Positions 37,799-48,289 are shown, counted from the stretch's first letter. The stretch is 64,000 nucleotides of DNA from Hoylesella timonensis S9-PR14 (GCF_000762405.1 NZ_JRPQ01000071.1:41836-105835), one strand, 5' to 3'. A program made the numbers and translations. Notes: generated by a model from the sequence alone, not told the origin.

Positions 37799-39343
37799 TT
37801 AAGCTTGTAGTTTTTTCAGCAAGCTAACAATGCTTACCTTATCTTCAATATGCGCACACAACTCACTAATGTCGATGCGCTCTTGCTGCATTGTGTCGCG
37901 ATGGCGCAACGTCACCTTGTTATCTTTCAACGTATCGAAGTCGACAGTGACGCAATAAGGTGTTCCCACTGCATCCTGACGGCGATAACGCTTACCGATG
38001 GAATCTTTCTCGTCATAGCTGGTGTTGAAGTGGAATTTGAGCAAATTAACTATCTCGCGAGCTTTTTCTGGCAATCCCTCTTTACGCACCAAAGGCATCA
38101 CCGCACACTTTACAGGAGCCAAAGCGGCAGGCAGACGTAACACAATGCGCTTGTCGCCTCCTTCCAACTCCTCTTCTTGATAGCTGTGACACATCACTGA
38201 AAGGAACATTCTATCTACACCAATAGAAGTCTCAATGACATAAGGTACATAACTCTCGTTGGTTTCAGGGTCAAAATATTTGATGCTCTTCCCACTAAAT
38301 TTCTCATGTTGAGAAAGGTCAAAGTTGGTACGTGAGTGTACCCCTTCTACCTCCTTAAAACCAAATGGCATCTTAAACTCAATATCGGTGGCTGCATTGG
38401 CATAGTGAGCTAACTTCTCGTGGTCATGGAAACGATAGTTTTCCGCACCAAAACCTAAAGCTTGGTGCCATGCCATACGCAGTTCCTTCCATCGCTTAAA
38501 CCACTCCAGTTCTGTGCCGGGTTTCACGAAGAACTGCATTTCCATTTGTTCAAACTCACGCATTCGGAAGATGAACTGGCGTGCCACAATCTCGTTGCGA
38601 AATGCTTTACCTATCTGAGCAATACCAAAGGGCAATTTCATTCTACCCGTTTTTTGCACATTTAGATAATTCACGAAAATTCCTTGTGCTGTTTCTGGAC
38701 GCAAATAAATCTTGTTCGTGGCATCCGATAGCGACCCCATCTCGGTTGAAAACATCAGGTTAAACTGTCGTACCTCGGTCCAGTTTTTGGTTCCACTAAT
38801 AGGGTCGACGATTTCCTCGTCTACTATAATTTGTTTCAATTCATCCAAATCAGGTCCTTGCATCGCCGCAGTATAACGCGCATGTAAAGCATCGCGCTTG
38901 GCTTGATAATCCAAAACACGTTTGTTGGTTGCCTTAAACTGCGCCTCATCAAAAGCATCACCAAACCGTTTGGCAGCCTTTGCCACCTCTTTGGCAATCT
39001 TTTCTTCATATTTGGCGATTTGGTCTTCTATCAAAACGTCAGCACGATAGCGTTTCTTAGAGTCACGATTATCTATCAAAGGGTCGTTAAACGCATCGAT
39101 ATGTCCACTGGCTTTCCAGATCGTAGGGTGCATAAAGATAGCCGAATCAATGCCCACGATGTTGTCGTGCAGCAGAACCATGCTTTTCCACCAATATTCT
39201 TTGATATTTTTTTTCAGTTCAACGCCATTCTGACCATAATCATAAACGGCTGCCAATCCATCGTATATATCGCTACTGGGGAATACAAAACCATATTCCT
39301 TGCAGTGGCTCACAATCTTTTTGAAAACATCTTCTTGTGCCAT
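37799..39343 (-). CDS. glyS: Glycyl-tRNA synthetase (single-chain class II)
   Basis: The 514-residue protein is the eukaryote/archaea-like homodimeric GlyRS used by Bacteroidetes. Diagnostic segments are FKKIVSHCKEYGFVFPSSDI at the start, YLRPETAQGIFVNY, GIAQIGKAFRNEI (motif 2 region), QMEMQFFVKPG, and SIGVDRMFLSVMCHSYQEEE (motif 3), followed by the anticodon-binding domain (LAPVKCAVMPLV). It charges tRNA-Gly in the cytoplasm. A promoter box TACCTTTG lies about 30 bp upstream. Confidence 0.97.
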   Translation of the reverse strand: MAQEDVFKKIVSHCKEYGFVFPSSDIYDGLAAVYDYGQNGVELKKNIKEYWWKSMVLLHDNIVGIDSAIFMHPTIWKASGHIDAFNDPLIDNRDSKKRYRADVLIEDQIAKYEEKIAKEVAKAAKRFGDAFDEAQFKATNKRVLDYQAKRDALHARYTAAMQGPDLDELKQIIVDEEIVDPISGTKNWTEVRQFNLMFSTEMGSLSDATNKIYLRPETAQGIFVNYLNVQKTGRMKLPFGIAQIGKAFRNEIVARQFIFRMREFEQMEMQFFVKPGTELEWFKRWKELRMAWHQALGFGAENYRFHDHEKLAHYANAATDIEFKMPFGFKEVEGVHSRTNFDLSQHEKFSGKSIKYFDPETNESYVPYVIETSIGVDRMFLSVMCHSYQEEELEGGDKRIVLRLPAALAPVKCAVMPLVRKEGLPEKAREIVNLLKFHFNTSYDEKDSIGKRYRRQDAVGTPYCVTVDFDTLKDNKVTLRHRDTMQQERIDISELCAHIEDKVSIVSLLKKLQA

Positions 39344-39374
39344 TTCTTATATCCTATGAGTATATTTTATCGGA

Positions 39375-39382
39375 CAAAGGTA
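39375..39382 (-). promoter_or_regulatory. -7 promoter box of glyS
   Basis: Minus-strand TACCTTTG, 31 bp upstream of the ATG. Confidence 0.5.
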
Positions 39383-39514
39383 CGCAATATTTTTGAGTAC
39401 TTGGCTATCTCGGCTTAAATTCTTTAGATTTTTGCAACGGTTCTCTTATTTATAAAGACTTTGTTCCTTTACAAATACCGTTTTACAACGTATCTGTGAC
39501 AAAACAGCATCAAC

Positions 39515-39558
39515 CAAAAAACATCCGCGACACCCCTATAAAAGTGCGTCGCGGACGT
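39515..39558 (-). terminator. Terminator of the metalloprotease-SusC-SusD operon
   Basis: On the minus strand ACGTCCGCGACGCAC (39558-39544) pairs with GTGTCGCGGATGT (39533-39521), followed by TTTTTGG. Confidence 0.85.
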
Positions 39559-39593
39559 ATAAATAATTCAAGAGCATGCTATAACGAGAAATA

Positions 39594-41357
39594 CTATTTT
39601 ATCTCGTGCCAGCCCTCATTTTGTTCTATCCCATGATACCGCACCTCCGACCAAGGTATGGGATAGTAATATTGGTTGGCTCTAAATACCCGTTCGGCAG
39701 CCTGACTCTTCAGGTCGCTGACTGTATAGGTAGTTGTACCATCTGCCAACTTGACAATCTTCATGCCCTGCAAAGGGTTGGTAGAACCGTTCAATTTATC
39801 GAACGCTGTTCCTAATCGAAGATAATCCCAATATATGGACTCCTCGAAAGCTAACTCCACACGACGCTCATGAAGTATCTGCTCAAGCGTAATGGAGGGC
39901 AAAGCGTCCATGTGAACTCTCTGTCTAACCTCGTTAACAGCCTCCAAAGCCTTGGCAGCATTGCCCACACGGAACTGAGCCTCTGCATAATCGAGCAACG
40001 CCTCAGCGTATCTCCAAATGATATAATGCTGTTTGCTACCATATTTACTATCACCGAAAAGCTCTGTTTTGGGGTCAAGAAACTTACGCATGTAGTATCC
40101 CGTGCGTGTTACAGCAGCGTTACGACTGGTTCCATATTTCGTAAGGTCAGCGCCAGGCACCTCCTTTCCCTTGTCCACAGCATAATGTATCTCAAACTCA
40201 TGTTTATTGTACGTAGAGCCATCATAAGTGATGTTGGCATAAAAGCGATAATCACGGTTTGCGTACGGATGTTGCGCATCATAGGTCTTGCCATCTCGCA
40301 TACCATATTCGTCCACGTGGTTCTGGGTGGGAACATATGCACAACTGGTTCCAGCAAAGAATGGTGAGGCCGCGTCTTCGTCGAGACGGTGTCCGAAATC
40401 ATCTACAATACCGTCAGCACTGTGTTGAATCTCGTAGATAGACTCAGAACTGTTGTGGAGTCGGAAAATTGAATTGTAGCTCTCGGCTATCTCACTTTCG
40501 GTGTTGCCTGTAACTGGCACTAATGAGTAGCATCCCAAACGCATCAATTCTTCATAGGCATTAACCGCTTTTTGCATCATCTCTTTGGAACGGTCAGACT
40601 TGAATCCGTAGATGGTTTTGCCCTTGTTTTGGAACGCTGGCGACCCCACCCAGAAGTACGCTTTGGCTTTAAGCATGATAGCTGCACCCTTTGTTACACG
40701 TCCCACATTCTCTGGTTCGTTTCTCACAGCGAGTAGATTGGCTGCCTTGTCCGCCTCTGAAGCGATATAAGCCACCATTTCCTCATATGAGGAACGCGGG
40801 AATTTGCGTTGGTCATTCAACGGGTCGTACAATTCTTGAATAAGCATTGGTGCACCAAAACGACGGAGGAGTTGATAGTAATACCATCCTCTAAAGAAGT
40901 GAGCCTCACCCAAAACACGATTTTTATGTGCTCCATCGGCTATTTCGTTTGCATTGGCTAACAGCCTATTGATGTGCTGTATCATTTCATAGTCCTTGCC
41001 CCACTCATTTAAGCCCGCAGTATTGATAGCTTCTTCTTCGCCAGCAACTTCCTCGGCGAAAATAGTACGACTCCATTCTGTACGCGAGTAGGTAATTTGG
41101 TCGGTAAACCATCCTGTGTACGGTTTTGACATATAGCGCAAGAACCAACTTGTAGACATCATTGTGCTGAAACCGTTGGAAAGATTGTGATACCATACTA
41201 AACTGTATTCGTCCAAAAGGTTGGGGCTTGCCCAAATACTCGGCTCCGCAAGTTTATCAACAGGTGCGTCGTTAAATAGGTCGTCACAACCTGTTGTCAC
41301 AAAAGTAAGCGACAAAGAGGCAAAGCCAGTCAATATATATTTACTAATTCTGTTCAT
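39594..41357 (-). CDS. SusD/RagB-family outer-membrane lipoprotein
   Basis: The start at 41357 (MNRISKYILTGF) gives a good signal peptide and lipobox VTTGCDDLF. The protein has about 587 residues. The TPR-like helices (VLGEAHFFRGWYYYQLLRRF, RYAEALLDYAEAQFR, EVNEVRQRVHMDALP) and the C-terminal SusD half (LHERRVELAFEESIYWDYLR, YYYPIPWSEV) are textbook. It pairs with the SusC 25 bp upstream, and the operon ends with a strong terminator. The ligand is unknown; because a metalloprotease leads the operon, peptide or protein substrates are as plausible as glycans. Confidence 0.94.
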   Translation of the reverse strand: MNRISKYILTGFASLSLTFVTTGCDDLFNDAPVDKLAEPSIWASPNLLDEYSLVWYHNLSNGFSTMMSTSWFLRYMSKPYTGWFTDQITYSRTEWSRTIFAEEVAGEEEAINTAGLNEWGKDYEMIQHINRLLANANEIADGAHKNRVLGEAHFFRGWYYYQLLRRFGAPMLIQELYDPLNDQRKFPRSSYEEMVAYIASEADKAANLLAVRNEPENVGRVTKGAAIMLKAKAYFWVGSPAFQNKGKTIYGFKSDRSKEMMQKAVNAYEELMRLGCYSLVPVTGNTESEIAESYNSIFRLHNSSESIYEIQHSADGIVDDFGHRLDEDAASPFFAGTSCAYVPTQNHVDEYGMRDGKTYDAQHPYANRDYRFYANITYDGSTYNKHEFEIHYAVDKGKEVPGADLTKYGTSRNAAVTRTGYYMRKFLDPKTELFGDSKYGSKQHYIIWRYAEALLDYAEAQFRVGNAAKALEAVNEVRQRVHMDALPSITLEQILHERRVELAFEESIYWDYLRLGTAFDKLNGSTNPLQGMKIVKLADGTTTYTVSDLKSQAAERVFRANQYYYPIPWSEVRYHGIEQNEGWHEIK

Positions 41358-41382
41358 AATCATAAGTTTATGTATTCCTTTT

Positions 41383-44300
41383 TTAGAAACCAATATTCGC
41401 ATTGATACCATAAGTGCGCTGGATAGGATATCCTCGCATCGATTCGGGGTCCATGTACTTGAGCTTGCTCCATGTATAAAGGTTGCCTCCCATCAATGAT
41501 ATACTAAGCGATGATAGTTTGAGTTTGCTCAACACAGAAGAGGGCAGCGAATAGCCGACACTGACAGATTTTAAGCGTACAAAGCTGTTGTCTCGCACCC
41601 AGAACGATGACTTTTTACGGTTGTTGTCTCTTGCCGTTGCCAACTTGACACGTGGGAACGAGGCGTTGGGGTTCTCGGGAGTCCAACAATCTGTGAGATG
41701 GTAATCTTGGAACTTGGGCAAGCTGTTGTTTTCTAATGAGTACATCTCGCTTACATATTGCTTGAAACCTGACACTCCTTGGAACATGACACTCACAAAG
41801 AACCCTTTGTAGCTCGCACCCAAACGTAAACTTCCAGTGAAATCAGGATATTGTGAATCTCTGAAAGGCTTCAAGTCTTTGTCATCCAAAACGCCATCAT
41901 CGTTCTGATCCTTGTATTTGATATCACCAGGCTTTATCGTTTTGTTTTTGCCTTTGTACGTTCCGTCTTGGTTGAGTTTCCAATTATCGATCTCTTCTTG
42001 CGTTTGGAACAAACCTAACGACTCGTACATCCAGGTGGTTCCAGTGCTTTGACCCTTTCTTCGCATGTTCTCCAATTGGTTGGATTCATCTCCCCAGTCT
42101 ATCACCTCGTCACGTCCTAATGACAACGTGAGTGCAGCGTCATACCTAAACTTGTTGATGCTGTTTCTGTGCGTGAGCGTTAAATCCCATCCCCAAGCCT
42201 TCAACTTGCCAAAATTCATCAATGGCACACTACCATTGGTACCTGTAGAAGCAGGGTACAGATAGTCGGGAGCAGGTGTCAGCATATCCGTGCGGTAACG
42301 AACGTAATACTCGTAAGTAAGCCCAAACCTGTTATCCCAAAACCCAAGGTCTATGCCAACATTGTAATCACGGTTCTTTTCCCATGACAAGCGTGTATTG
42401 GGATAGTTTCCTGTGGCCACGATAACTGCGGGTTTGAATACGCCGCCAACATTGTAGCCATAGGCGGGCGAATAAATGTATTTAAGCAAGTATGAGTAAT
42501 CTTGCACACTTCCATCACGCCCTAACAAGCCGGTAGACAAGCGAAACTTAACATTGCTCAACACTTTCTGTCTCCAATTCTTGAAAAACTCTTCATTAGA
42601 GAGAATCCATGATGCAGATACCGTTGGGAAAAACGCCCAACGATGATCGGGGTGGAACTTTGCAGATCCGTCCATACGGAAGCTGAACTCAGCGAAATAT
42701 CTATTAGAGAATCCGTAAGTAGCACGTCCAATCAACGATGCACGCTGTACCTCGCTGTCTACTCCATGCAACGTTCCCGTATTGGTAGAGCCGAGAACCT
42801 CGGGATATAAACCCGGCAAATCGTTGTTGGTTCCATCCATAGATTTGCGCTTATAAGATTGGTAGTTAGCTACTAACAATCCTGTCACATGGTGTTTGCC
42901 ACCAAACGTGCGGTCGTAATTTGCACCAAACTCTATCAAAGCGTTGTCAACAAACTGAGTTCCCTGATATACACTTATTTTAGCTTTAGGATAAATAGTA
43001 GTCTTGTCTACCGTTATCTCCTTGTTTTTTTCGTTGTACAGATACAGCGTTACAGGGTTGTTATAGTTCTTGTTTAACGAGCTATTATTATCAACGGTTA
43101 CCCTTCCGTAAACCGACAGTCCCTTAACCCAAGGCAATTCCCACTTCAGATTAGCCGTAACGGTGTTCATCTTGGTTGTCATTTGTTTATAACCTCCTAA
43201 TCCGCGCACCGATATCAAAGGGTTGGCATGGCCAATACTTGCCAAATCGCCATTATCGTAGACAAACGGTTGAGTCGGGGCATAACTGTATGCTGCGTCA
43301 ATAGTGGTGTAGCTTGTGTTCTTATATTCTGATCGAACGCCACTCATGTCAAGCGATAGTGTCAATCCTTTGGCTAACGTGGCATCGAGCTTTGCAGCGT
43401 AATTGAAACGATCGCGCCCTACGCCACTATACAATCCCACTGTATTGGTATAGGCACCAGAAATGTAATACCTTACAAACTTGTTACCGCCAGAGAGAGA
43501 TACAGCGTTCGTGGAGGACGTTCCATGCGATTTCAGATAGTCGAGCAAATTGGTATCAGCATACTTATTTGGCATGGATTGTGTTCTAATTAGCTCCAAT
43601 TCTTCCTCTGTATAAGGCTGGGCGTTTCTTGCGCCCTCCACTGCCTTGTTATAGAGCTTGGCATACTCGTAGCTCTTTAGGAAATGAGGGAATTGCGTAG
43701 CTTCTTGGATATTAAACTGTCCACGATAGTTCACACGCACTTTAGAGTCGCCAGATGCGCGTTTTGTTTTAACGAGTATAACGCCATTGGCAGCACGCAC
43801 ACCATAAACGGCAGCGGCAGCAGCGTCCTTGAGGATGGAGATACTCTCTATATCATCAGGATTGAGGTCAGACAGGCGCTGTTCTCCCTCCGTGGTGTTC
43901 TCCGAAAAACGAGGAATACCGTCTATGACCAACAATGGTGAGCTGACCGCTCCCGACATGGCACGAATACGAATGGTAGCTTCTCGAGCTGCACCTGGGT
44001 CGCCAGAGAGTGACATTACTTGTAAACCAGCCACCTGACCATTCAAGGCTTGGTCGAGGTTGGGGGTGGGCATGCGCAGTAGGTCTTCGCCCTTCACCGT
44101 CTCGATAGAGCTGGTCAGCGCCGACTTTTTCTGTGTTCCGTAACCCACCACGACCAGCTCATCCAAGTTTTGAGCGTCTTCCTTCATCTTGATGTTTAAG
44201 AGTTTGCCAAGAATGGCTTGCACTATCATCTCTTTATAACCTAAATAAGACACGACAAGGTTGTTCTTGCCCTTGGGCATCACAATCTTGAAATTGCCGT

Positions 44301-44469
44301 CCTTATCAGTAATCACACCTGTTTTTTCTCCTTGTGCTTTCACCGCTGCTCCTATGATAGGAGTGCCTGAGGAGTCAACAACTTTCCCTGATACGGTGAT
44401 GTCTTGTGCCAATACAGGCATGAAACACACAACCGACAACAGCAATGTTAACAAAAAGATTTTTCTCAT
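41383..44469 (-). CDS. SusC/RagA-family TonB-linked outer-membrane transporter
   Basis: The 1028-residue protein has a signal peptide (CFMPVLAQD), an N-terminal CarboxypepD-reg-like domain (GKVVDSSGTPIIGAAVKAQG), a TonB plug (VVGYGTQKKSALTSSIETV, ATIRIRAMSG, PLLVIDGIPRF, AAAVYGVRAANGVILVKTK), and a barrel ending NANIGF. It is full length. It lies 4 bp after the metalloprotease gene and 25 bp before susD, so all three genes form one operon. Confidence 0.95.
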   Translation of the reverse strand: MRKIFLLTLLLSVVCFMPVLAQDITVSGKVVDSSGTPIIGAAVKAQGEKTGVITDKDGNFKIVMPKGKNNLVVSYLGYKEMIVQAILGKLLNIKMKEDAQNLDELVVVGYGTQKKSALTSSIETVKGEDLLRMPTPNLDQALNGQVAGLQVMSLSGDPGAAREATIRIRAMSGAVSSPLLVIDGIPRFSENTTEGEQRLSDLNPDDIESISILKDAAAAAVYGVRAANGVILVKTKRASGDSKVRVNYRGQFNIQEATQFPHFLKSYEYAKLYNKAVEGARNAQPYTEEELELIRTQSMPNKYADTNLLDYLKSHGTSSTNAVSLSGGNKFVRYYISGAYTNTVGLYSGVGRDRFNYAAKLDATLAKGLTLSLDMSGVRSEYKNTSYTTIDAAYSYAPTQPFVYDNGDLASIGHANPLISVRGLGGYKQMTTKMNTVTANLKWELPWVKGLSVYGRVTVDNNSSLNKNYNNPVTLYLYNEKNKEITVDKTTIYPKAKISVYQGTQFVDNALIEFGANYDRTFGGKHHVTGLLVANYQSYKRKSMDGTNNDLPGLYPEVLGSTNTGTLHGVDSEVQRASLIGRATYGFSNRYFAEFSFRMDGSAKFHPDHRWAFFPTVSASWILSNEEFFKNWRQKVLSNVKFRLSTGLLGRDGSVQDYSYLLKYIYSPAYGYNVGGVFKPAVIVATGNYPNTRLSWEKNRDYNVGIDLGFWDNRFGLTYEYYVRYRTDMLTPAPDYLYPASTGTNGSVPLMNFGKLKAWGWDLTLTHRNSINKFRYDAALTLSLGRDEVIDWGDESNQLENMRRKGQSTGTTWMYESLGLFQTQEEIDNWKLNQDGTYKGKNKTIKPGDIKYKDQNDDGVLDDKDLKPFRDSQYPDFTGSLRLGASYKGFFVSVMFQGVSGFKQYVSEMYSLENNSLPKFQDYHLTDCWTPENPNASFPRVKLATARDNNRKKSSFWVRDNSFVRLKSVSVGYSLPSSVLSKLKLSSLSISLMGGNLYTWSKLKYMDPESMRGYPIQRTYGINANIGF

Positions 44470-44473
44470 AGCC

Positions 44474-47047
44474 TTACTTTTTTAACAGTTTATCTATTTG
44501 CAAAATTTGATATTCGTAATAATTGCGCGTCTTCGCATCTCCCGTCGCTCTTTTCTGCTTATAGAGAGCTACCACTTTTTTCAGTTGACTAAGCATAAGT
44601 GGCTCCAGCAAGTTGGGCGACAAGGCTGGTAAACCGTAGTTAATGCGCATGAAAGAATATTCTGCTTCTGTGTGGCTGCATGGCAGAGAGGGCAGGCAAA
44701 TGTTGTCATCCTTCAACTCCTCTTGGAGCAATGACAGTCCTTTCTTTTTAGAATCGTCGCCGTCCAATCCAGCACTCTTCTTGAAAAGTGAGATAATGGA
44801 AGCCTGCAAATTAATGTCCGATTCGGAAAGAGCCTTACCCTTCAATGTGTTTTGAAATATCTCATTGAAAGCATCGTTCATATATTGCCCGAGACTATAA
44901 TTCTTGTTCGGATTAACTTTATAACCCTCGCTCACCCTGAACAAAGTGGTAGCGCCATAGATACCACCAGCCAACGATTTTTGCAGCTTCATATTTACAG
45001 TGGACGGCAAATCCAACTTCACTAACAACGATTGCGGAGACAACCAAGAATTGTATGTGAGTGCTTGATTCACCAGCCACTTCATAGCCTTGCGTTGTGT
45101 AACCTTGTCCACATAGGTCTTGGCACCTCTTTGGTTGTCGCCTTGTCTAATCTCATGGAAACAAACACCTCCCAAATATGGTATGACATGATGAAGGTGT
45201 CTTGAGTATTGAGACACCACCTCTTTATACATTGCAGTCACGTCATCATAGCTTTTACCCTTCTCAAAGGTCCATTTCTCAAGGTTTTTCACGATAATCT
45301 TTAAGTTGCTGATGGCGTAATTACCAGCCTTGATATGATCATTACCCAAGTCTTCCGACTGTGCAGTGGGGTCAACAGTTCCCATAAATTGCTGAGCGCC
45401 AAACTCAAACATAGGATTTCCCTTCTTCGCATCTATCCAAGCATCCAGTGTTTTTTTCTCCGCCTCTGGTGTGTCAGCGTCCTTAATCAATCGATACCCC
45501 CAGTTGATGGCATAAATATCAGCCACGCCCAATACGGGTGGCGTTAGTTTTACACCACGCTCCAAATCACCGGGCTGTGCAACGAAGTTGTTGCGAGCAT
45601 AATCCATGATACTTGGCGTAGTGCCGTATTTTTGTGTGAACGAGGGGCTGCGCAATGAGTCCACAGGAAATGCGTAACTTGCACCCATATTATGCATTAG
45701 GCCAAGGGTGTGTCCCACTTCGTGGGCGGCAACATAACGCATGGACTCTTGCATGAGGTCGTCATCAAAAACAGCCTTATGTGTGCGTGCGTCAACGGCG
45801 GCAGTTTGGACAAATCGCCAATCGTGCAACAACGACACCACATTGTGATACCATATCACATCGGCGGTCAATATCTCTCCCGTGCGCGGGTCAACATAGC
45901 TCGGACCCATAGCATTGGCAATGTCGGTAACAGCATATTTCACACAATTGTAGCGCATGTCATCGGGGTCGAAGTTGGGATCATCCTTAGGATAGTCTAA
46001 GGCCTTTACCACATTCTTGAAACCCGCAGCCTCAAAAGCTTTGTTCCAATCCTCGATACCTTGTCGAACAGTGGCGCGCCATTTTTCGGGGAAAGCCGTG
46101 TCCACATAGTAAACAATTTGTTGTTTGGGTTCAACAAGTTCACCGTTATAATATTTTTCCCATTCCCCATCCTTGGGTTCCAACCGCCACCTATTAATAT
46201 AGGTCTCTGTTTCTATATTATCTTTGTTCGAAGAATAAATGTTCTTTTCTGTGTCGAAGAAACCTACGCGTTTGTCTTTTAGACGCATACGCATGGGCTT
46301 ATCAGGTGCCAAGAACAGTGAGCGGTGCATCTCCACTGTGTATGGCATGTCCTTGTCTGTTAAATTGTAAGACAGCACAGTCTTAATCTCCACATTCTTA
46401 GGAAAAGCTTTCACTTCGGTGATACCCGATGCATCAGCGACGAAAGTTCCTTTGAGCGATTTTTTTCCACCAAGAAGAATAGACAGGGGGTTGTCCTTCT
46501 TTATCGGACTAATACATCTTTCATTACCACCAAAGAAACTCGTTACCTCAATGAGTACGTTTTTGTCCTTTCGTCCAACTATCTTGAACGCCTTTAAGAC
46601 TGGATCAGCAAAGTTAGAACGAAATGCCACAGCTATCGGATCGTCTTTCGCCACCACATTATCATTTTGAACCAAGTGCATGTACACACGCGTGCTGTCC
46701 TTGGTGAAACGCAGCAACATGGGGTACGTAACCATCTGTCCAGCCACATAGTCGCTGGTGTTGCTTGTCTTTGAAATACGATTGGACAATATATAGAAGT
46801 GCGAGAACACCGAATCTGGCATTTCAAAATACAACTTCCCATCCTTTTTCTGATAGGTATTGAACATTCCTTTGCACACCTTGGCGTCCTTGATAGCTTT
46901 GTTATAATCTTCTATCCCACCCGTTTCCTTGGGTTTATCGGTCAACACCTTGAGTGCATCAGTCTTCTTCTTGTCTTTTTTCTTGGCAAGTGTAGGATTG
47001 GGGAACATCATTCCCATCAAAAAAAGAATCATCAAAAATTTTCTCAT
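44474..47047 (-). CDS. Zinc-dependent metalloprotease (DUF5117/DUF5118 type)
   Basis: The 857-residue secreted protein has a signal peptide (GMMFPNPTLA), N-terminal regions of the DUF5118/DUF5117 type (YNKAIKDAKVCKGMFNTYQK), and a metzincin-like catalytic site HEVGHTLGLMHNMGASY near residue 442, with the HExxHxxGxxH zinc ligands all present. A C-terminal helical domain follows. These proteases are common in Bacteroidetes and act outside the cytoplasm. As first gene before susC (4-bp gap) it may process the ligand imported by the transporter. The ~390-bp upstream gap holds a TATATTTG box at 47187-47194 and little else. Confidence 0.9.
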   Translation of the reverse strand: MRKFLMILFLMGMMFPNPTLAKKKDKKKTDALKVLTDKPKETGGIEDYNKAIKDAKVCKGMFNTYQKKDGKLYFEMPDSVFSHFYILSNRISKTSNTSDYVAGQMVTYPMLLRFTKDSTRVYMHLVQNDNVVAKDDPIAVAFRSNFADPVLKAFKIVGRKDKNVLIEVTSFFGGNERCISPIKKDNPLSILLGGKKSLKGTFVADASGITEVKAFPKNVEIKTVLSYNLTDKDMPYTVEMHRSLFLAPDKPMRMRLKDKRVGFFDTEKNIYSSNKDNIETETYINRWRLEPKDGEWEKYYNGELVEPKQQIVYYVDTAFPEKWRATVRQGIEDWNKAFEAAGFKNVVKALDYPKDDPNFDPDDMRYNCVKYAVTDIANAMGPSYVDPRTGEILTADVIWYHNVVSLLHDWRFVQTAAVDARTHKAVFDDDLMQESMRYVAAHEVGHTLGLMHNMGASYAFPVDSLRSPSFTQKYGTTPSIMDYARNNFVAQPGDLERGVKLTPPVLGVADIYAINWGYRLIKDADTPEAEKKTLDAWIDAKKGNPMFEFGAQQFMGTVDPTAQSEDLGNDHIKAGNYAISNLKIIVKNLEKWTFEKGKSYDDVTAMYKEVVSQYSRHLHHVIPYLGGVCFHEIRQGDNQRGAKTYVDKVTQRKAMKWLVNQALTYNSWLSPQSLLVKLDLPSTVNMKLQKSLAGGIYGATTLFRVSEGYKVNPNKNYSLGQYMNDAFNEIFQNTLKGKALSESDINLQASIISLFKKSAGLDGDDSKKKGLSLLQEELKDDNICLPSLPCSHTEAEYSFMRINYGLPALSPNLLEPLMLSQLKKVVALYKQKRATGDAKTRNYYEYQILQIDKLLKK

Positions 47048-47186
47048 AGTAGCATTTTTAATTATTAATATTGTTTACAGTTCTTAAAATTGCCGCTCTC
47101 CATCAATACCCTAAACACGGTGTCCCAACTCGTCCTACATAGGGAGTGCGATTCATGAACATGGCGATTTCTCTTCTATAATTTTG

Positions 47187-47194
47187 CAAATATA
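47187..47194 (-). promoter_or_regulatory. -7 promoter box candidate for the metalloprotease operon
   Basis: Minus-strand TATATTTG, about 140 bp upstream of the ATG. No matching -33 element at the usual distance. Confidence 0.35.
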
Positions 47195-47456
47195 TAGATT
47201 TTTTGCCTATTCTTTATCTTTTCTTCAAAATTTGTAACGAAAACTATCATTTTAACATCTGATCAGATTCTCTTTCCTGCGACAAACTCTTTGCGCAAGC
47301 AAAAATTATTTGCTACATGAACAGAAGTCACTCCTGCACATACGCCAACATTCATAGCGCATTGCAAGTTACTGACTTTTGAAGTAAAACCATTATCATG
47401 GAAAAATGGTCGTGAGATTTTGCATTTGTTTCCCCTAAATTGTCTAATACTTTTCG

Positions 47457-47464
47457 TACTTTTG
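47457..47464 (+). promoter_or_regulatory. -7 promoter box of yaaA
   Basis: TACTTTTG fits TAnnTTTG, 17 bp upstream of the ATG at 47482. This supports the chosen start. Confidence 0.55.
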
Positions 47465-47481
47465 TTGCCAAAACTATCAAG

Positions 47482-48240
47482 ATGCAAATACTACTCTCTT
47501 GCGCAAAGGACATGGTTGATGCTGCACCAAACTTGGCTTTATCAACCACGCTGCCGCAGTTTCAGCACGAAGCTGAGCAAACGTCGGTGTACTTGATGAA
47601 ATATAGCACCACCGAACTGGCGGAGATGTTACAAATCAATCCCCAATTGGCTTCACTCAACAAGTTACGTTATACCCATTTTTTAGAACCTTCGCCCACC
47701 CTACCCGCTATTCTTGCTTACAACGGAATCGTATATAAAAGGCTGGATGCAGCATCGATGTCGGTTCAACAACTTCAATATGCCGACCAGCATTTGTGGC
47801 TCACTTCGTTTCTCTATGGACTACTACGTCCTCTCAATGGCATTAAGAACTATCGACTGGAGGGGTGCGTTCAGCTTCCCGAGTACGACAACCAAACGAT
47901 GTTTGATTTTTGGAAGCCACGCCTCACACAACTCCTCATTGATGCCGTTCGTGCTGACGACGGTGTGCTGCTGAATTTGGCGAGTGCGGAAATGAAGAAA
48001 ATGTTTGATTGGAAGCGCATCAAGAAATCGGTTCGCATCATAGAACCTGCCTTCAAAGTACGAAAAAACGGGAAGCTGAAGACCATTGTTGTGTACACTA
48101 AAATGTGTCGTGGCGGTTTAGCACGCCATGCTATTATACATCATGCCCACACTGTCGATGCGCTCAAAACCTTTGAATACGAAGGATTTGTGTATAATGA
48201 GCAAGAGAGCAAGGGCGATGAGCTGGTATTTGTCCTCTAA
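47482..48240 (+). CDS. yaaA: Peroxide stress protein YaaA
   Basis: The start at 47482 (MQILLSCAKDMVD) fits the family and lies just after a promoter box. The protein has 252 residues with the YaaA (DUF328) patterns LSCAKDM near the N-terminus, RYTHFLEPSPTLPAILAYNG, HLWLTSFLYGLLRPLNGIKN-type core, NLASAEMKKMFD, and KMCRGGLARHAI. In E. coli the protein lowers free iron and protects DNA under hydrogen peroxide. It appears to be a single-gene unit. Confidence 0.93.
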   Translation: MQILLSCAKDMVDAAPNLALSTTLPQFQHEAEQTSVYLMKYSTTELAEMLQINPQLASLNKLRYTHFLEPSPTLPAILAYNGIVYKRLDAASMSVQQLQYADQHLWLTSFLYGLLRPLNGIKNYRLEGCVQLPEYDNQTMFDFWKPRLTQLLIDAVRADDGVLLNLASAEMKKMFDWKRIKKSVRIIEPAFKVRKNGKLKTIVVYTKMCRGGLARHAIIHHAHTVDALKTFEYEGFVYNEQESKGDELVFVL

Positions 48241-48289
48241 TCGTTTGACTAATTTGCACTATGTGGACATCTTTTTGTTGCATGAAAGA

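Noticed and set aside
47263..47487. 74-codon minus-strand frame upstream of yaaA
   Set aside because: It overlaps the yaaA promoter and start on the opposite strand and has no recognisable protein features.
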